Shown piece after piece: positions 11,972 through 21,207 of a stretch of DNA of 64,000 nucleotides. The first letter of the stretch is position 1. Every line of letters starts with the position of its first letter. The DNA lies in the NCBI RefSeq assembly GCF_004364315.1, contig NZ_SOBR01000004.1, positions 372,001 to 436,000 of the forward strand, written 5' to 3'. Position numbers and translations under genes: made by a program. The notes beneath the pieces were generated by a model. It did not search any database, was not told the origin of the DNA, and saw nothing but the letters and a program-made list of their open reading frames with translations. This DNA comes from Chromohalobacter marismortui. GTDB lineage: Bacteria > Pseudomonadota > Gammaproteobacteria > Pseudomonadales > Halomonadaceae.

Positions 11972-13075
11972 TCAGAGACGCATCGGCATGACCACGTACA
12001 TGGCATCGCCGCCGCCCGGTTCTTCCAGCAGCGCACTGCTGTTGGGATCGGACAATGTCACTTGCACGCGGTCGGCATCGAGCACGCCGAGCACGTCCAC
12101 GAGATAGCCGACATTGAACCCTACTTCCAACGTATCGCCCTCATACTCGATGGCCACGTTTTCCTCGGCTTCTTCCTGCTCGGGATTGTTGGCCGTCACA
12201 CGCAGGTTGTGTTCTTCGAGATTGAGCCGCACCCCACGATATTTCTCATTGGAAAGAATCGCGGTACGCGACAATACCTGACGGAGCTCGCCACGCTCGG
12301 CGATGACGACCTTGTCGCCGCCGCGAGGAATGACACGATCGTAATCCGGGAACTTTCCATCGACGAGCTTGGACGTGAAGGTAAAATCACCGGTCTGAGC
12401 ACGCAGGTGTGTGCCGCCGATGGTGAGCTCGACAGGCTCGTCGCTGCCATCCAGCAAGCGCGCCAACTCGAGAATGCCCTTGCGTGGCACGATAAGCTTC
12501 TGTGACGGTTCGACATCGACATCGGCACTACGGGCGCATACCGCCAGTCGGTGACCGTCAGTCGCCACTGTACGCACCAGGTGATGGCCGAACTCGAGCA
12601 GCATGCCGTTGAGATAATAACGCACATCCTGCTGCGCCATGGCGAAAGAGGTCGCATCGATCAAATGCTTGAGCGTGCCGCGAGACAAGGTCAGCGTTGT
12701 ATCGCTTTGACTTCCCTCGATATTCGGGAACTCTGCCACGGGCAACGTCGACAAGGTGAAGCGTGAACGCCCCGCGCGCAGCACCGCCCGCCCCTCTTCA
12801 AGCGTAAAGGTGATATCGGTCTTCTCGGGCAACGACTTGCAGATATCCATTAGCTTGCGCGCCGGCACCGTGGCCGAGCCCGGCTCATCGACATGGTGCG
12901 GCGACGTACGCCCGATCAGTTCGACCTCGAGGTCCGTACCGGTCAGCGCCAGCTGGGTATCCTGCACCTCGAGCAGTACGTTGGACAGCACCGGCAGGGT
13001 CTGGCGGCGCTCAACGACGCCTGCGACCAGCGACAGCGGGCGCAAAAGGTCTTCGCGGGTGATGGTAAATCTCAT
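11972..13075 (-). CDS. dnaN: DNA polymerase III beta sliding clamp
   Basis: 367 residues from the ATG at 13075, preceded by a GGAG-type site; the in-frame start 27 bases earlier was rejected because DnaN proteins begin MRFTI. Three repeated clamp domains are visible; the end YVVMPMRL is the conserved C-terminus. It encircles DNA as a dimer and tethers polymerase III. It lies 49 bases downstream of dnaA and 109 bases upstream of recF on the same strand. Confidence 0.98.
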   Translation of the reverse strand: MRFTITREDLLRPLSLVAGVVERRQTLPVLSNVLLEVQDTQLALTGTDLEVELIGRTSPHHVDEPGSATVPARKLMDICKSLPEKTDITFTLEEGRAVLRAGRSRFTLSTLPVAEFPNIEGSQSDTTLTLSRGTLKHLIDATSFAMAQQDVRYYLNGMLLEFGHHLVRTVATDGHRLAVCARSADVDVEPSQKLIVPRKGILELARLLDGSDEPVELTIGGTHLRAQTGDFTFTSKLVDGKFPDYDRVIPRGGDKVVIAERGELRQVLSRTAILSNEKYRGVRLNLEEHNLRVTANNPEQEEAEENVAIEYEGDTLEVGFNVGYLVDVLGVLDADRVQVTLSDPNSSALLEEPGGGDAMYVVMPMRL

Positions 13076-13124
13076 GGGCTCCACTCTCGTCCTGGGGTCC
13101 AAGGGAATATTCAGGCCGCCATGC

Positions 13125-14612
13125 TCAACTGGTCAGCAGCCGCAACAGATTCTTGTAGTCCTCGCGGATGTCCGCGCTTTCTTCCTTGAGTGTCTGCACT
13201 TTTCGACAAGCGTGCAGCACCGTCGTGTGATCGCGACCACCGAAGGCATCGCCGATCTCGGGCAAGCTGTGGTTGGTCAACTCCTTGGCCAAGGCCATGG
13301 CGACCTGACGCGGACGCGCCACGGAACGCGAACGGCGCTTGGAGAGCAGATCCGCCAGCTTGATCTTGTAGTACTCCGCCACCGTACGCTGGATGTTATC
13401 GACGCCGACCTGCTTGTCCTGCAGCGCCAGCAGGTCCTTGAGCGACTCACGGATGAAGTCCTGAGTGATCGGCTTGCCCATGAAGTGCGAGTCGGCGATG
13501 ACCTTTTTCAATGCCCCTTCCAGCTCGCGCACGTTTGAGCGGATTTTCTGTGCGATGAAGAATGCCGCATCATGTGGCAGGTCGACCTTGGCCTGGTCGG
13601 CCTTCTTCATCAGAATCGCCACGCGGGTTTCCAGCTCGGGCGGCTCGATGGCCACCGTCAGCCCCCAGCCGAAGCGCGACTTGAGGCGCTCCTCCACCCC
13701 ACTGATTTCCTTGGGGTAACGATCCGAGGTAAGGATCATCTGCTGACCGCCCTCGAGCAACGCATTGAACGTATGGAAGAACTCTTCCTGCGAACGCTCC
13801 TTGCCGGCGAAGAACTGGATATCGTCGATCAGCAGGGCATCCACGCTGCGGTAGAAACGCTTGAAGTCATTGATGGCGTTGAGCTGTAGCGCCTTGACCA
13901 TATCGGCCACGAAACGCTCAGAGTGCAGATACACCACCTTGGCGTTTTCCCGCTGACCCGCCAGATGGTTGCCCACCGCATGCATGAGGTGCGTCTTACC
14001 CAAGCCGACCCCACCGTACAGGAACAAAGGATTGTAGGCACCACCGGGATTCTCGGCCACCTGGCGCGAGGCGGCACGCGCCAGCTGGTTCGACTTGCCC
14101 TCGACGAAGGTTTCAAACGTAAAGTTGGGATTGAGCCCGCTCTGGTGCTTGAGACTGCCTTCGACCTGGACTTGGCGCTCGCCACCACCACGCCGCGGCG
14201 TTTCCTCGCGCTCGCGAAGGCGGTCGATTTCCTGCTCGTCGGCATAGTCTCCCTTGGCACGCGGAGCGGCATGTACCGACGGCGCCTCGGTTGGGCGCGA
14301 GGCATTCATCGCCGTCGCCGAGACCGGCGCACCAAGATCCCGCGGTGATGAAACCGCCATGTTGCGGCGACTACCCACCGTCAGCTGCACCTTGGGCGGC
14401 TTTCCGGACGCAAGCTCCCTCAGCAATTCATTGATACGCTTCAGGTATTTATCGTTGACCCAGTCACGCACGAAGCGATTGGGCGCCAACAGACACAACT
14501 CGTTGGCGTCACCGTTTTCCGCCTGCAAGGGGCGAATCCAGGTGTTGAACTGCTGCGAGCTCAGCTCATCCTGAAGAAAGTTGAGGCATTGCTGCCAGAG
14601 AGCGACCGACAC
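13125..14612 (-). CDS. dnaA: Chromosomal replication initiator protein DnaA
   Basis: 495 residues from a GTG start with GTGAGG a few bases upstream. Domain I ([20 protein letters not shown]) binds partners; domain II (about 90-160) is a linker rich in charged and small residues; domain III is the AAA+ core with [17 protein letters not shown] (Walker A) and [13 protein letters not shown] (Walker B); domain IV ends with the [18 protein letters not shown]-binding signature. ATP-DnaA binds boxes in oriC and melts the nearby AT-rich DNA. The gene reads away from the origin region that directly precedes it. Confidence 0.99.
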   Translation of the reverse strand: MSVALWQQCLNFLQDELSSQQFNTWIRPLQAENGDANELCLLAPNRFVRDWVNDKYLKRINELLRELASGKPPKVQLTVGSRRNMAVSSPRDLGAPVSATAMNASRPTEAPSVHAAPRAKGDYADEQEIDRLREREETPRRGGGERQVQVEGSLKHQSGLNPNFTFETFVEGKSNQLARAASRQVAENPGGAYNPLFLYGGVGLGKTHLMHAVGNHLAGQRENAKVVYLHSERFVADMVKALQLNAINDFKRFYRSVDALLIDDIQFFAGKERSQEEFFHTFNALLEGGQQMILTSDRYPKEISGVEERLKSRFGWGLTVAIEPPELETRVAILMKKADQAKVDLPHDAAFFIAQKIRSNVRELEGALKKVIADSHFMGKPITQDFIRESLKDLLALQDKQVGVDNIQRTVAEYYKIKLADLLSKRRSRSVARPRQVAMALAKELTNHSLPEIGDAFGGRDHTTVLHACRKVQTLKEESADIREDYKNLLRLLTS

Positions 14613-14645
14613 ACGACCTCACCTAGCGTTGATGAATGGCCGGCT

Positions 14646-14674
14646 ATTGTAGCGCTCGAGGCTCGGGTTATCCA
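14646..14674 (-). promoter_or_regulatory. Candidate dnaA promoter overlapping a DnaA box
   Basis: Read leftward: TGGATA, 17-base spacer, TACAAT, ending 33 bases upstream of the dnaA GTG. The -35 element lies within the perfect DnaA box at 14668-14676, which would allow DnaA to repress its own gene. The -35 match is only four of six bases. Confidence 0.45.
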
Positions 14675-15080
14675 CATGGATGGCATGTCTCTTTTCCTGT
14701 GGAAAACTCTCTCCATAACTCAACGGACATCATGTCCGTGGAACGTGGAAGGCTTGTCGGCTGTGGACAAAACACCCATTGTCCACACCACTATCGACAG
14801 CTTACCCCTTGCTCCTTCACCTGTTGCCAACATATTCAATAACATGCTGTGCGTTTGTAAAAAAAGAACAAAAACTACTTATCCACAAACAATGTCCACA
14901 CCATTAATAACAACAACAATCAATATAATTTCAATAATGATAGTAGCGGTATCGCGTTCCCCAAGGGCGACGACGAGCGACAAGCATCCAAAACGTCATC
15001 CATGCCGGTCGACTGCCGCGGTACATGCCAAAGTCCCCGCCGCCGTAACAAAACAGGTGTGGATAAAAGCGTCGGAAAAA

Positions 15081-15109
15081 TTGCACCCGCCCCACGGATT
15101 CACTAGAAT
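15081..15109 (+). promoter_or_regulatory. Promoter of rpmH-rnpA
   Basis: TTGCAC, 17-base spacer, TAGAAT, about 90 bases upstream of rpmH and 15 bases beyond the last DnaA box; a good sigma-70 match in the expected place. Confidence 0.7.
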
Positions 15110-15201
15110 TGCCGGTCTTGAGCCGAATACCGCCTGGTGCAAGCGTACCGGGTTCTTCAGTTTCAACTCGTTTCCAAACAACCACGTGAGAATTCGCAGC
15201 T

Positions 15202-15336
15202 ATGAAGCGCACTTTTCAACCGAGCGTCCTAAAGCGCAAACGCGCGCACGGATTCCGTGCTCGCATGGCCACCCAGAACGGCCGCCAGGTGCTGGCGCGT
15301 CGTCGTGCCAAAGGTCGCAAGCGTCTGAGCGCCTGA
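15202..15336 (+). CDS. rpmH: 50S ribosomal protein L34
   Basis: 44 residues, [20 protein letters not shown] at the N-terminus and a very basic tail ending KGRKRLSA; both sequence and length are diagnostic for L34. It is part of the large ribosomal subunit. It is the first rightward gene after oriC and is followed 11 bases later by rnpA, the universal bacterial order. Confidence 0.99.
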   Translation: MKRTFQPSVLKRKRAHGFRARMATQNGRQVLARRRAKGRKRLSA

Positions 15337-15347
15337 CTGGGCAACGA

Positions 15348-15734
15348 ATGTCCGATCAGGGCTTTTCCCGGCGGTTACGACTGCTGACCGCCGGGGACTA
15401 TCAGCACGTCTTCGCTCATGCGTCCTTCAAGGTGCACGGCAAAGGCCTTTTGATGCTGGCGCGCCCCAATGCTCTCGGCTCGCCGCGAGTGGGACTCGTC
15501 TTCAGCAAGAAGAACGTGCGTCGTGCCGTCGACCGTAACCGTCTGAAACGCCTCGTCCGTGAATCCTTTCGTCTTCAGCAGCAGCGTCTCCCCGCCGTGG
15601 ATATCATCGTTCTCGCTCGGCGCGGGGCTCATGAGCTGGATAACGATACCTTGCATCGCCAGCTGCATGGCATGTGGCGACGCTTGGAAAAAGACGTACG
15701 CAAGCAGTCGGTCCCGTCCACGCCATCCCCTTGA
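15348..15734 (+). CDS. rnpA: Ribonuclease P protein component
   Basis: 128 residues, small and basic. The start at 15348 gives SRRLRLLTAGDYQHVF, the usual RnpA beginning; the frame is open far upstream through oriC and rpmH, which is a shadow extension. RNRLKRLVRESFR (residues 63-75) is the RNR signature that contacts P RNA. It helps RNase P remove 5' leaders from pre-tRNA. yidC follows after 82 bases, with no yidD between them. Confidence 0.97.
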   Translation: MSDQGFSRRLRLLTAGDYQHVFAHASFKVHGKGLLMLARPNALGSPRVGLVFSKKNVRRAVDRNRLKRLVRESFRLQQQRLPAVDIIVLARRGAHELDNDTLHRQLHGMWRRLEKDVRKQSVPSTPSP

Positions 15735-15816
15735 TCGGCATTTCTCCGCCACGTTCCACCGTGGGCGTATGCCGATCGGGACGTGACGTCAGAATGTATC
15801 ACCGGGCAGAATCTTT

Positions 15817-17502
15817 ATGGACGTAAAACGACTCCTACTCGTCATCCCGCTCGCGGTACTTGCCTATCTACTGGTCATTCAGTGGAACGCGGATTATGGG
15901 CAAAACGGCGTCGAACAACGCCCCCCCGCCAGCGTTTCCCAGAACGGCGCCAGCAATGATGCCGCCGAAGAGGGACTCTCGGCACCCAGTAGTGCCGGGG
16001 GCGCATCCCAAGGCGCTTCCAGTATGCCGGGCAAGCAGGAACAGACCAGTTCCGATCATATGGTTCAGGTGCGGACCGATGTTCTTGACCTGCATATCGA
16101 CGCGCAGGGGGGGGACGTCATCTACGCGGCGTTACCCAAGTACAAGGCCGCTTTGAACAGCGACCAGCCCTTTGTACTGCTCAGTGACAATCAGCGTCGC
16201 AGCTATGTCGCCAAGTCCGGATTGCAACTCGAGAACCATGACGGGCGCATCACCTATACGCCCTCGAAAACGCAATACTCGCTCGATAAAGGGCAGGATG
16301 TATTGACCGTCGACCTCAAGGCCACTATCGACGGTGTCGAGATCATCAAGCGCTTTACCTTCGATCGCGGTCGGTATGCCGTCAAGGTCACGTACCTGCT
16401 TGCCAACCAAAGTCAGACCCCCGTCTCAGCACGCTTCATTGGGCAACTCGCCCGGGACAACAGCCCTGATCCCAATCAGGGTGGCGGCCCGATGAGCATG
16501 AAGTCGTTCCTGGGGGCGACCTTCTCCACGCAAGAAAGCAACTACGAGAAGATCAGCTTCGAAGACATCCGCGAGGGCGGGTTCAAGAACGTCACCTCCG
16601 AGGGTGGCTGGGTCGCCATGATCCAGCATTACTTCACCTCGGCATGGGTACCGAGAAACGACCAAGAGAATCTGTATTACACGAGTGTCGACTCGCGTGA
16701 CCGCAACGTGGCCGCCTTCGCGGGTCCAACGCGGCAAATCGCCCCCGGTGACCAAGCGACCCTTGCCGCCACGCTCTATGTCGGCCCGAAAATTCAGGAT
16801 CGTCTCGAGGCGATTGCGCCAAATCTGGAACTCACCGTCGACTTCGGCTGGTTGTGGTTCATCGCCAATCCGCTTTTCTGGTTGCTGGCCAAGATTCACA
16901 GCCTGATCGGCAACTGGGGCTGGTCGATCGTGCTCCTGACGGTCGTCGTCAAGATCGTGCTCTTCCCGCTCTCCGCCAAGGCCTACAAGTCCATGGCGAA
17001 GATGCGCAAGATGGGCCCCGAGATGAAGCGCATCAAGGAGCAGTACGGCGACGACCGGCAGAAGATGTCCCAGGAGATGATGAAGTTCTACCAGAAGGAG
17101 AAGATCAATCCTCTGGGGGGCTGTCTGCCCATCGTCGTGCAGATGCCGGTCTTCATCGCCTTGTACTGGATGCTGCTGGAATCGGTCGAATTGCGTCACG
17201 CGCCCTTCATACTGTGGATCAATGATCTGTCGGCTCAGGATCCCTACTTCATCCTGCCGATCATCATGGGCGCCTCGATGTTCGTTCAGCAGTTGCTGAA
17301 TCCGACACCGCCGGACCCCATGCAGGCCAAGATCATGAAGATGCTGCCTGTCATCTTCACGTTCTTCTTCCTGTGGTTCCCGGCCGGCCTGGTGATCTAC
17401 TGGATCTGCAACAACGTCATCTCGATCCTTCAGCAGTGGATCATCACGCGCAAGATCGAAAGTGACGACGAAACGGGAAAGACGAGTAAAGCCAAGAGCT
17501 GA
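15817..17502 (+). CDS. yidC: Membrane protein insertase YidC (Oxa1 family)
   Basis: 561 residues. One N-terminal transmembrane helix ([18 protein letters not shown]) is followed by a low-complexity Ser/Gly/Gln linker and a large periplasmic beta domain (about 75-320), then the conserved membrane core with five helices: [22 protein letters not shown], the coiled hairpin [16 protein letters not shown], and [26 protein letters not shown]. It inserts membrane proteins alone or with SecYEG; the Fo c subunit encoded downstream is a classical client. A strong terminator follows. Confidence 0.98.
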   Translation: MDVKRLLLVIPLAVLAYLLVIQWNADYGQNGVEQRPPASVSQNGASNDAAEEGLSAPSSAGGASQGASSMPGKQEQTSSDHMVQVRTDVLDLHIDAQGGDVIYAALPKYKAALNSDQPFVLLSDNQRRSYVAKSGLQLENHDGRITYTPSKTQYSLDKGQDVLTVDLKATIDGVEIIKRFTFDRGRYAVKVTYLLANQSQTPVSARFIGQLARDNSPDPNQGGGPMSMKSFLGATFSTQESNYEKISFEDIREGGFKNVTSEGGWVAMIQHYFTSAWVPRNDQENLYYTSVDSRDRNVAAFAGPTRQIAPGDQATLAATLYVGPKIQDRLEAIAPNLELTVDFGWLWFIANPLFWLLAKIHSLIGNWGWSIVLLTVVVKIVLFPLSAKAYKSMAKMRKMGPEMKRIKEQYGDDRQKMSQEMMKFYQKEKINPLGGCLPIVVQMPVFIALYWMLLESVELRHAPFILWINDLSAQDPYFILPIIMGASMFVQQLLNPTPPDPMQAKIMKMLPVIFTFFFLWFPAGLVIYWICNNVISILQQWIITRKIESDDETGKTSKAKS

Positions 17503-17525
17503 CGGCTTCTCGATTTCCACTGGAT

Positions 17526-17558
17526 CAGACCCCCGCTTCGGCGGGGGTCTGGCGTTTT
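17526..17558 (+). terminator. Terminator after yidC
   Basis: An 11-bp perfect stem (17526-17536 with 17541-17551) closed by a TTCG tetraloop, followed by GCGTTTT. It separates the rpmH-rnpA-yidC unit from mnmE, at least in part. Confidence 0.88.
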
Positions 17559-17602
17559 GGGCCTGCCACCCGGACAATATCGGCAACGAGTCGGAGAATG
17601 AC

Positions 17603-18979
17603 ATGACTGCCACGCCTCTCTATCGCCAGGACACCATCGCTGCCATCGCCACGCCTCCCGGACGGGGGGGCGTCGGCATCGTACGCATTTCCGGACCCGC
17701 CAGCCGCACCTTGGCCGAAGGCATCCTCGGCCATTGCCCGGCGGCGCGCCACGCGTATTACGGCCCCTTTCGCAACGCCAACGGCGGTGTCATCGATGAA
17801 GGAATCGCGATCTTCTTTCCCGGCCCCCACTCCTTTACCGGCGAAGACGTTCTCGAGCTGCAAGGGCATGGCGGACCGGTGATCATGGACCTGCTCCTCG
17901 AACGCTGCGTGACGCTGGGCGCGCGACTGGCACGTCCTGGCGAGTTCTCCGAACGCGCCTTCCTCAACGACAAGCTCGATCTGGCCCAGGCCGAGGCCAT
18001 CGCCGACCTGATCGATGCCAGCTCCCGCGCCGCCGCTGAAAACGCCCTGCGTTCGCTGCAGGGCGAATTTTCGTCACGGGTCGCGGCACTCGTCGATAAG
18101 CTGATCGAGCTACGCATGTTCGTCGAGGCTGCCATCGACTTTCCCGAGGAAGAAATCGACTTCCTCGCCGACGGCAAGGTCGCAGCCATGCTCGACGAGG
18201 TGCATCTGACGCTTGGCGAAGTGCGTGCCGCCGCCGGTCAAGGGGCGCTGATGCGCGAAGGCATGAATGTGGTCATCGCCGGACGACCCAATGCCGGCAA
18301 GTCGAGCCTGCTCAACGCGCTGACCGAGCGTGACAGCGCTATCGTCACCGACATCGAAGGTACTACCCGCGACGTATTGCGTGAGTACATTCATCTGGAT
18401 GGCATGCCGCTGCATGTCATCGACACCGCCGGGTTGCGCGACACGCCAGATGCCATCGAGAAAATCGGCGTCGCCCGCGCTTGGGAAGAGATCGAGAAGG
18501 CCGACCGCGTGCTGCTATTGGTCGATGCAGCGACCACGACCCAGACCGACCCCATGCAACTCTGGCCGGAATTCGTCGCACGCCTGCCCCACCCGGAGCG
18601 CCTGACACTGGTGCGCAACAAGATCGACGAAAGCGGCGAGAATGCCGAGAGTGATTTATCCACAACCCCACCGCTGGTGCGCATGTCCGCCATTACCGGA
18701 GAGGGTGTGGATAACTTGAAGGAGCATCTCAAGACGGTGATGGGCTTCGATGCCACCACCGAAGGACGCTTCTCGGCGCGTCGCCGTCATCTCGACGCCC
18801 TCGACCGCGCCGACCAGGCCCTCGACAACGGCATTGCCCAGTTACAAGGTCATGGTGCCGGCGAACTCCTCGCCGAGGACCTGCGTGAAGCGCAGCATGC
18901 GCTCGCCGAAATCACCGGTGAATTCACCGCCGACGATCTCCTCGGTGAGATCTTCGGCAGCTTCTGCATCGGGAAATGA
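17603..18979 (+). CDS. mnmE: tRNA uridine-5-carboxymethylaminomethyl modification GTPase MnmE
   Basis: 458 residues from an ATG with GGAG 6 bases upstream. The N-terminal tetrahydrofolate-binding domain begins [21 protein letters not shown]; the G domain inserted in the helical domain has GRPNAGKSS (227-235) and the DTAGLR motif; the C-terminus is FCIGK, whose Cys is conserved in the family. With MnmG it modifies U34 of certain tRNAs. mnmG is usually the next gene but here lies about 20 kb away. Two perfect DnaA boxes occur in the coding sequence (18656-18664 and 18706-18714). Confidence 0.98.
   Translation: MTATPLYRQDTIAAIATPPGRGGVGIVRISGPASRTLAEGILGHCPAARHAYYGPFRNANGGVIDEGIAIFFPGPHSFTGEDVLELQGHGGPVIMDLLLERCVTLGARLARPGEFSERAFLNDKLDLAQAEAIADLIDASSRAAAENALRSLQGEFSSRVAALVDKLIELRMFVEAAIDFPEEEIDFLADGKVAAMLDEVHLTLGEVRAAAGQGALMREGMNVVIAGRPNAGKSSLLNALTERDSAIVTDIEGTTRDVLREYIHLDGMPLHVIDTAGLRDTPDAIEKIGVARAWEEIEKADRVLLLVDAATTTQTDPMQLWPEFVARLPHPERLTLVRNKIDESGENAESDLSTTPPLVRMSAITGEGVDNLKEHLKTVMGFDATTEGRFSARRRHLDALDRADQALDNGIAQLQGHGAGELLAEDLREAQHALAEITGEFTADDLLGEIFGSFCIGK
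18656..18714. promoter_or_regulatory. Inverted pair of perfect DnaA boxes inside mnmE
   Basis: TTATCCACA at 18656-18664 and TGTGGATAA at 18706-18714, facing each other 41 bases apart. Presence is certain; binding and role are not known. Confidence 0.6.
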
Positions 18980-19063
18980 CACCTTATAGAGCCCTGCTGG
19001 CACGACCGATGCTGGGGCTTCGTCGGCCCCTCCTCCATCCGCAAGAATGAATTGATTTAGAAT

Positions 19064-19094
19064 TTGCTTGCCAGCCTCTTGGGGTAGGTATAAC
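19064..19094 (+). promoter_or_regulatory. Candidate efeU promoter
   Basis: TTGCTT at 19064-19069 and TATAAC at 19089-19094 with a 19-base spacer, slightly long. The Fur-like site starts six bases downstream of the -10 element. Confidence 0.4.
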
Positions 19095-19099
19095 CTAAC

Positions 19100-19118
19100 A
19101 ATAAGAAACAATCTCATT
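19100..19118 (+). promoter_or_regulatory. Fur box upstream of the efe locus
   Basis: AATAAGAAACAATCTCATT agrees at 15 of 19 positions with a typical Fur site (AATGAGAATCATTATCATT). It lies 48 bases upstream of efeU and just after the candidate -10 element, where iron-loaded Fur would block transcription. Confidence 0.6.
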
Positions 19119-19165
19119 TTCTTTCGTTAAAAATTCCGTTTAAATCGCTCTCCAGGATCCGCGAT

Positions 19166-20005
19166 ATGCTTGTCCCCTTTCTCATCATGCTACGCGAGGG
19201 GCTCGAGGCCGCCCTGATCGTCGGCATCATCGCCAGTTATCTTCGTCAGACAGGACGGGGCGCCTGGATGCCCGCCGTATGGATCGGCGTCTTCCTCGCC
19301 GTCGCGCTGGCCCTGGGGGTCGGCGCCGGCCTGCAATTCGCCAGCGCCGAGTTTCCCCAACGGCAACAGGAGCTGTTCGAGGCACTCGTGGGATTGATCG
19401 CCGTGGGGGTGTTGACCTGGATGGTGTTCTGGATGCGTCGTACCGCCCGTGGCATGCGCCGTTCACTGACCGGCGCCCTCGACGATGCCTTCGAAAGCGG
19501 TCATCGCCAGACCCTGGCGCTGATCGGCATGGTGTTTCTCGCGGTGGCCCGTGAGGGTCTGGAATCCATATTCTTCCTGCTCGCGGTATTCCAGCAAAGT
19601 ACCGACCAGGTCGCACCATGGGGCGCTTTGCTGGGTATCCTCACCGCCCTCCTGGTGGGTCTGGCCCTCTATCGCGGCAGCCTGCGTCTCAATCTCGCGC
19701 ATTTCTTCCGGGTGACCGGACTCTTCATCCTGCTGGTGGCCGCAGGCCTGTTGGCCGGCTCGGTGCGTGCCTTGCATGAAGCCGGCCTCTGGAACCACGC
19801 CCAGCAGATCCTTTTCAACCTCGGCGACCAGTTGCCGCTGGACTCGCCGTTGGGTGCCGTGTTCGCCGGCGTGTTCGGCTACCAGCCCGCCCCGACCGTG
19901 AGCGAGGCGGTGGTGTATGTCGGCTACCTGTTGGTAACGCTGCTGCTGTTCCTGCGTCCCGCCCGCCTCGCGCAGTCGGCCGCCCCACACGTCAATGCTC
20001 GCTGA
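19166..20005 (+). CDS. efeU: FTR1-family high-affinity iron permease EfeU
   Basis: 279 residues with about seven hydrophobic segments. The two REGLE motifs of the FTR1 family are at residues 10-14 and 129-133; their glutamates carry iron through the inner membrane. The length matches EfeU, and the protein lacks the long periplasmic N-terminal extension of some FTR1 proteins. It is first of a same-strand set with an EfeO, an EfeB and a second M75 protein, spaced 14, 36 and 84 bases apart. A Fur-like site lies upstream. Confidence 0.95.
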   Translation: MLVPFLIMLREGLEAALIVGIIASYLRQTGRGAWMPAVWIGVFLAVALALGVGAGLQFASAEFPQRQQELFEALVGLIAVGVLTWMVFWMRRTARGMRRSLTGALDDAFESGHRQTLALIGMVFLAVAREGLESIFFLLAVFQQSTDQVAPWGALLGILTALLVGLALYRGSLRLNLAHFFRVTGLFILLVAAGLLAGSVRALHEAGLWNHAQQILFNLGDQLPLDSPLGAVFAGVFGYQPAPTVSEAVVYVGYLLVTLLLFLRPARLAQSAAPHVNAR

Positions 20006-20019
20006 CCGGAGAGAGTGCC

Positions 20020-21171
20020 ATGCCCTTGTCTTCCCCTCCCTCCTCGCGACTGCTCAAGCTCGGTGTATTGGCATCGGCCGTACTGATGCTCGCCACCCTG
20101 GGCCTGTTCGCCCTATCGCTGAACGGTCGCGATCATGGTGACGACGACGTACGGCTCGTGGTCACCGCTCAGGGCTGCGAGCCACAGGAACTCAGCGTGC
20201 CCGCCGGTGAGACGCGCTTCAATATCGTCAACGACTCCCAGCGAGCCATCGAATGGGAGATTCTGGATGGCGTGATGGTGCTCGAAGAGCGCGAGAACAT
20301 CACCCCCGGCCTGCACCAGCCGCTGACCGCCACGCTGGCACCTGGCGACTACGCCATGACCTGCGGGTTATTGAGCAATCCCCATGGCACCCTCCACGTC
20401 ACGGCCAACGGCGATGCACCGGCGGTCGCCTTGTCACGCCAGGCTTTCATCGCGCCATTGGCGGAATACAAGGTCTATCTGGTGCTCCAGAGCCGTCATC
20501 TGGTCGATGCCGCCGAGACCTTGCATCAGGCCATTGCCGCCGGCGAGCTGGACGCGGCTCGCATCGCCTACCGCGAGGCACGGCTCATCGATCAGCGCCT
20601 GGCGATGGCCATCGGGCTCTACAGCGATCTCGACGAACGCCTCAATGCCCGCGCCGATTACTTCGCCAAGCGCGAGCAGGATCCACAATTCGTCGGCTTT
20701 CATCGCCTGGCCCACGGCTTGTTCGAGACCGGGAGCACCGACGGCCTGACACCCATCGCGACGCAACTGCTCGAGGATACCCGAACACTCGGCGAACGCC
20801 TCAGACATCAGGCGATCCCGCCGGATCAACTGGCCAACGGTAGCGCTCGGGTACTCATGGCCTGGTACGCCCACGCCAGAGACGACAAGACACTCAACGC
20901 GCACGAGTTGCTCGACCTGCAGGGCCTGGCCGCAGGGGCCGAGAAGATCGTCACGCTACTCACGCCACTCCTCGAGCGTCAGGCGCCGAACACCCTGGAA
21001 GCCCTGCAGGCCAAGCTCGCCAGACTTCAGCAACGCTTGGCCGAGACGGCCAGCAGCGTACCGGGAACGCAGGCCAGTCGCGATATCGACCGCGATGCCT
21101 TGCTGACCGAGACCCAAGTCCTGGCCGACATCCTGGCCAGTCTCGACCATACGTTGGCCTTGCATGGCTGA
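20020..21171 (+). CDS. efeO: Iron uptake protein EfeO (cupredoxin plus M75 domain) with an altered HxxE motif
   Basis: 383 residues. An N-terminal hydrophobic anchor or signal (LLKLGVLASAVLMLATLGLF) is followed by a cupredoxin-like domain, about residues 45-130, with GCEPQELSVPAG, EWEILDGVMVLEERENI and TCGLLSNPHG, then an imelysin-like M75 domain from about 140 to the end. EfeO is the periplasmic partner thought to bind iron and hand it to EfeU. Family members have HxxE in the M75 domain; here the equivalent stretch is FHRLAHGLF (227-235), with Ala231 in place of the Glu. The second M75 protein of the locus keeps HRLE. The ATG is preceded by GAGAG. Confidence 0.9.
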   Translation: MPLSSPPSSRLLKLGVLASAVLMLATLGLFALSLNGRDHGDDDVRLVVTAQGCEPQELSVPAGETRFNIVNDSQRAIEWEILDGVMVLEERENITPGLHQPLTATLAPGDYAMTCGLLSNPHGTLHVTANGDAPAVALSRQAFIAPLAEYKVYLVLQSRHLVDAAETLHQAIAAGELDAARIAYREARLIDQRLAMAIGLYSDLDERLNARADYFAKREQDPQFVGFHRLAHGLFETGSTDGLTPIATQLLEDTRTLGERLRHQAIPPDQLANGSARVLMAWYAHARDDKTLNAHELLDLQGLAAGAEKIVTLLTPLLERQAPNTLEALQAKLARLQQRLAETASSVPGTQASRDIDRDALLTETQVLADILASLDHTLALHG

Positions 21172-21207
21172 CCATCGTCCATCCAGTCATCATCACGACG
21201 TATCGAC

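Larger units (their letters stand above)
14613..15140. other. oriC: Chromosomal replication origin (oriC), between dnaA and rpmH
   Basis: The 589-base gap between dnaA and rpmH has no gene of its own. Perfect TTATCCACA boxes lie at 14668-14676, 14879-14887 and (opposite strand) 15058-15066. Near-perfect boxes lie at 14699-14707 (TTTTCCACA, opposite strand), 14762-14770 (TTGTCCACA, opposite strand), 14779-14787 (TTGTCCACA) and 14892-14900 (ATGTCCACA). Bases 14903-14945 are strongly AT-rich and are the likely unwinding element. Gene directions diverge here. This is the standard origin position in Pseudomonas-type chromosomes. Confidence 0.9.

Noticed and set aside
14589-15347. N-terminal extension of rnpA through oriC and rpmH
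   Set aside because: The family start at 15348 fits, and the extension would translate origin DNA.
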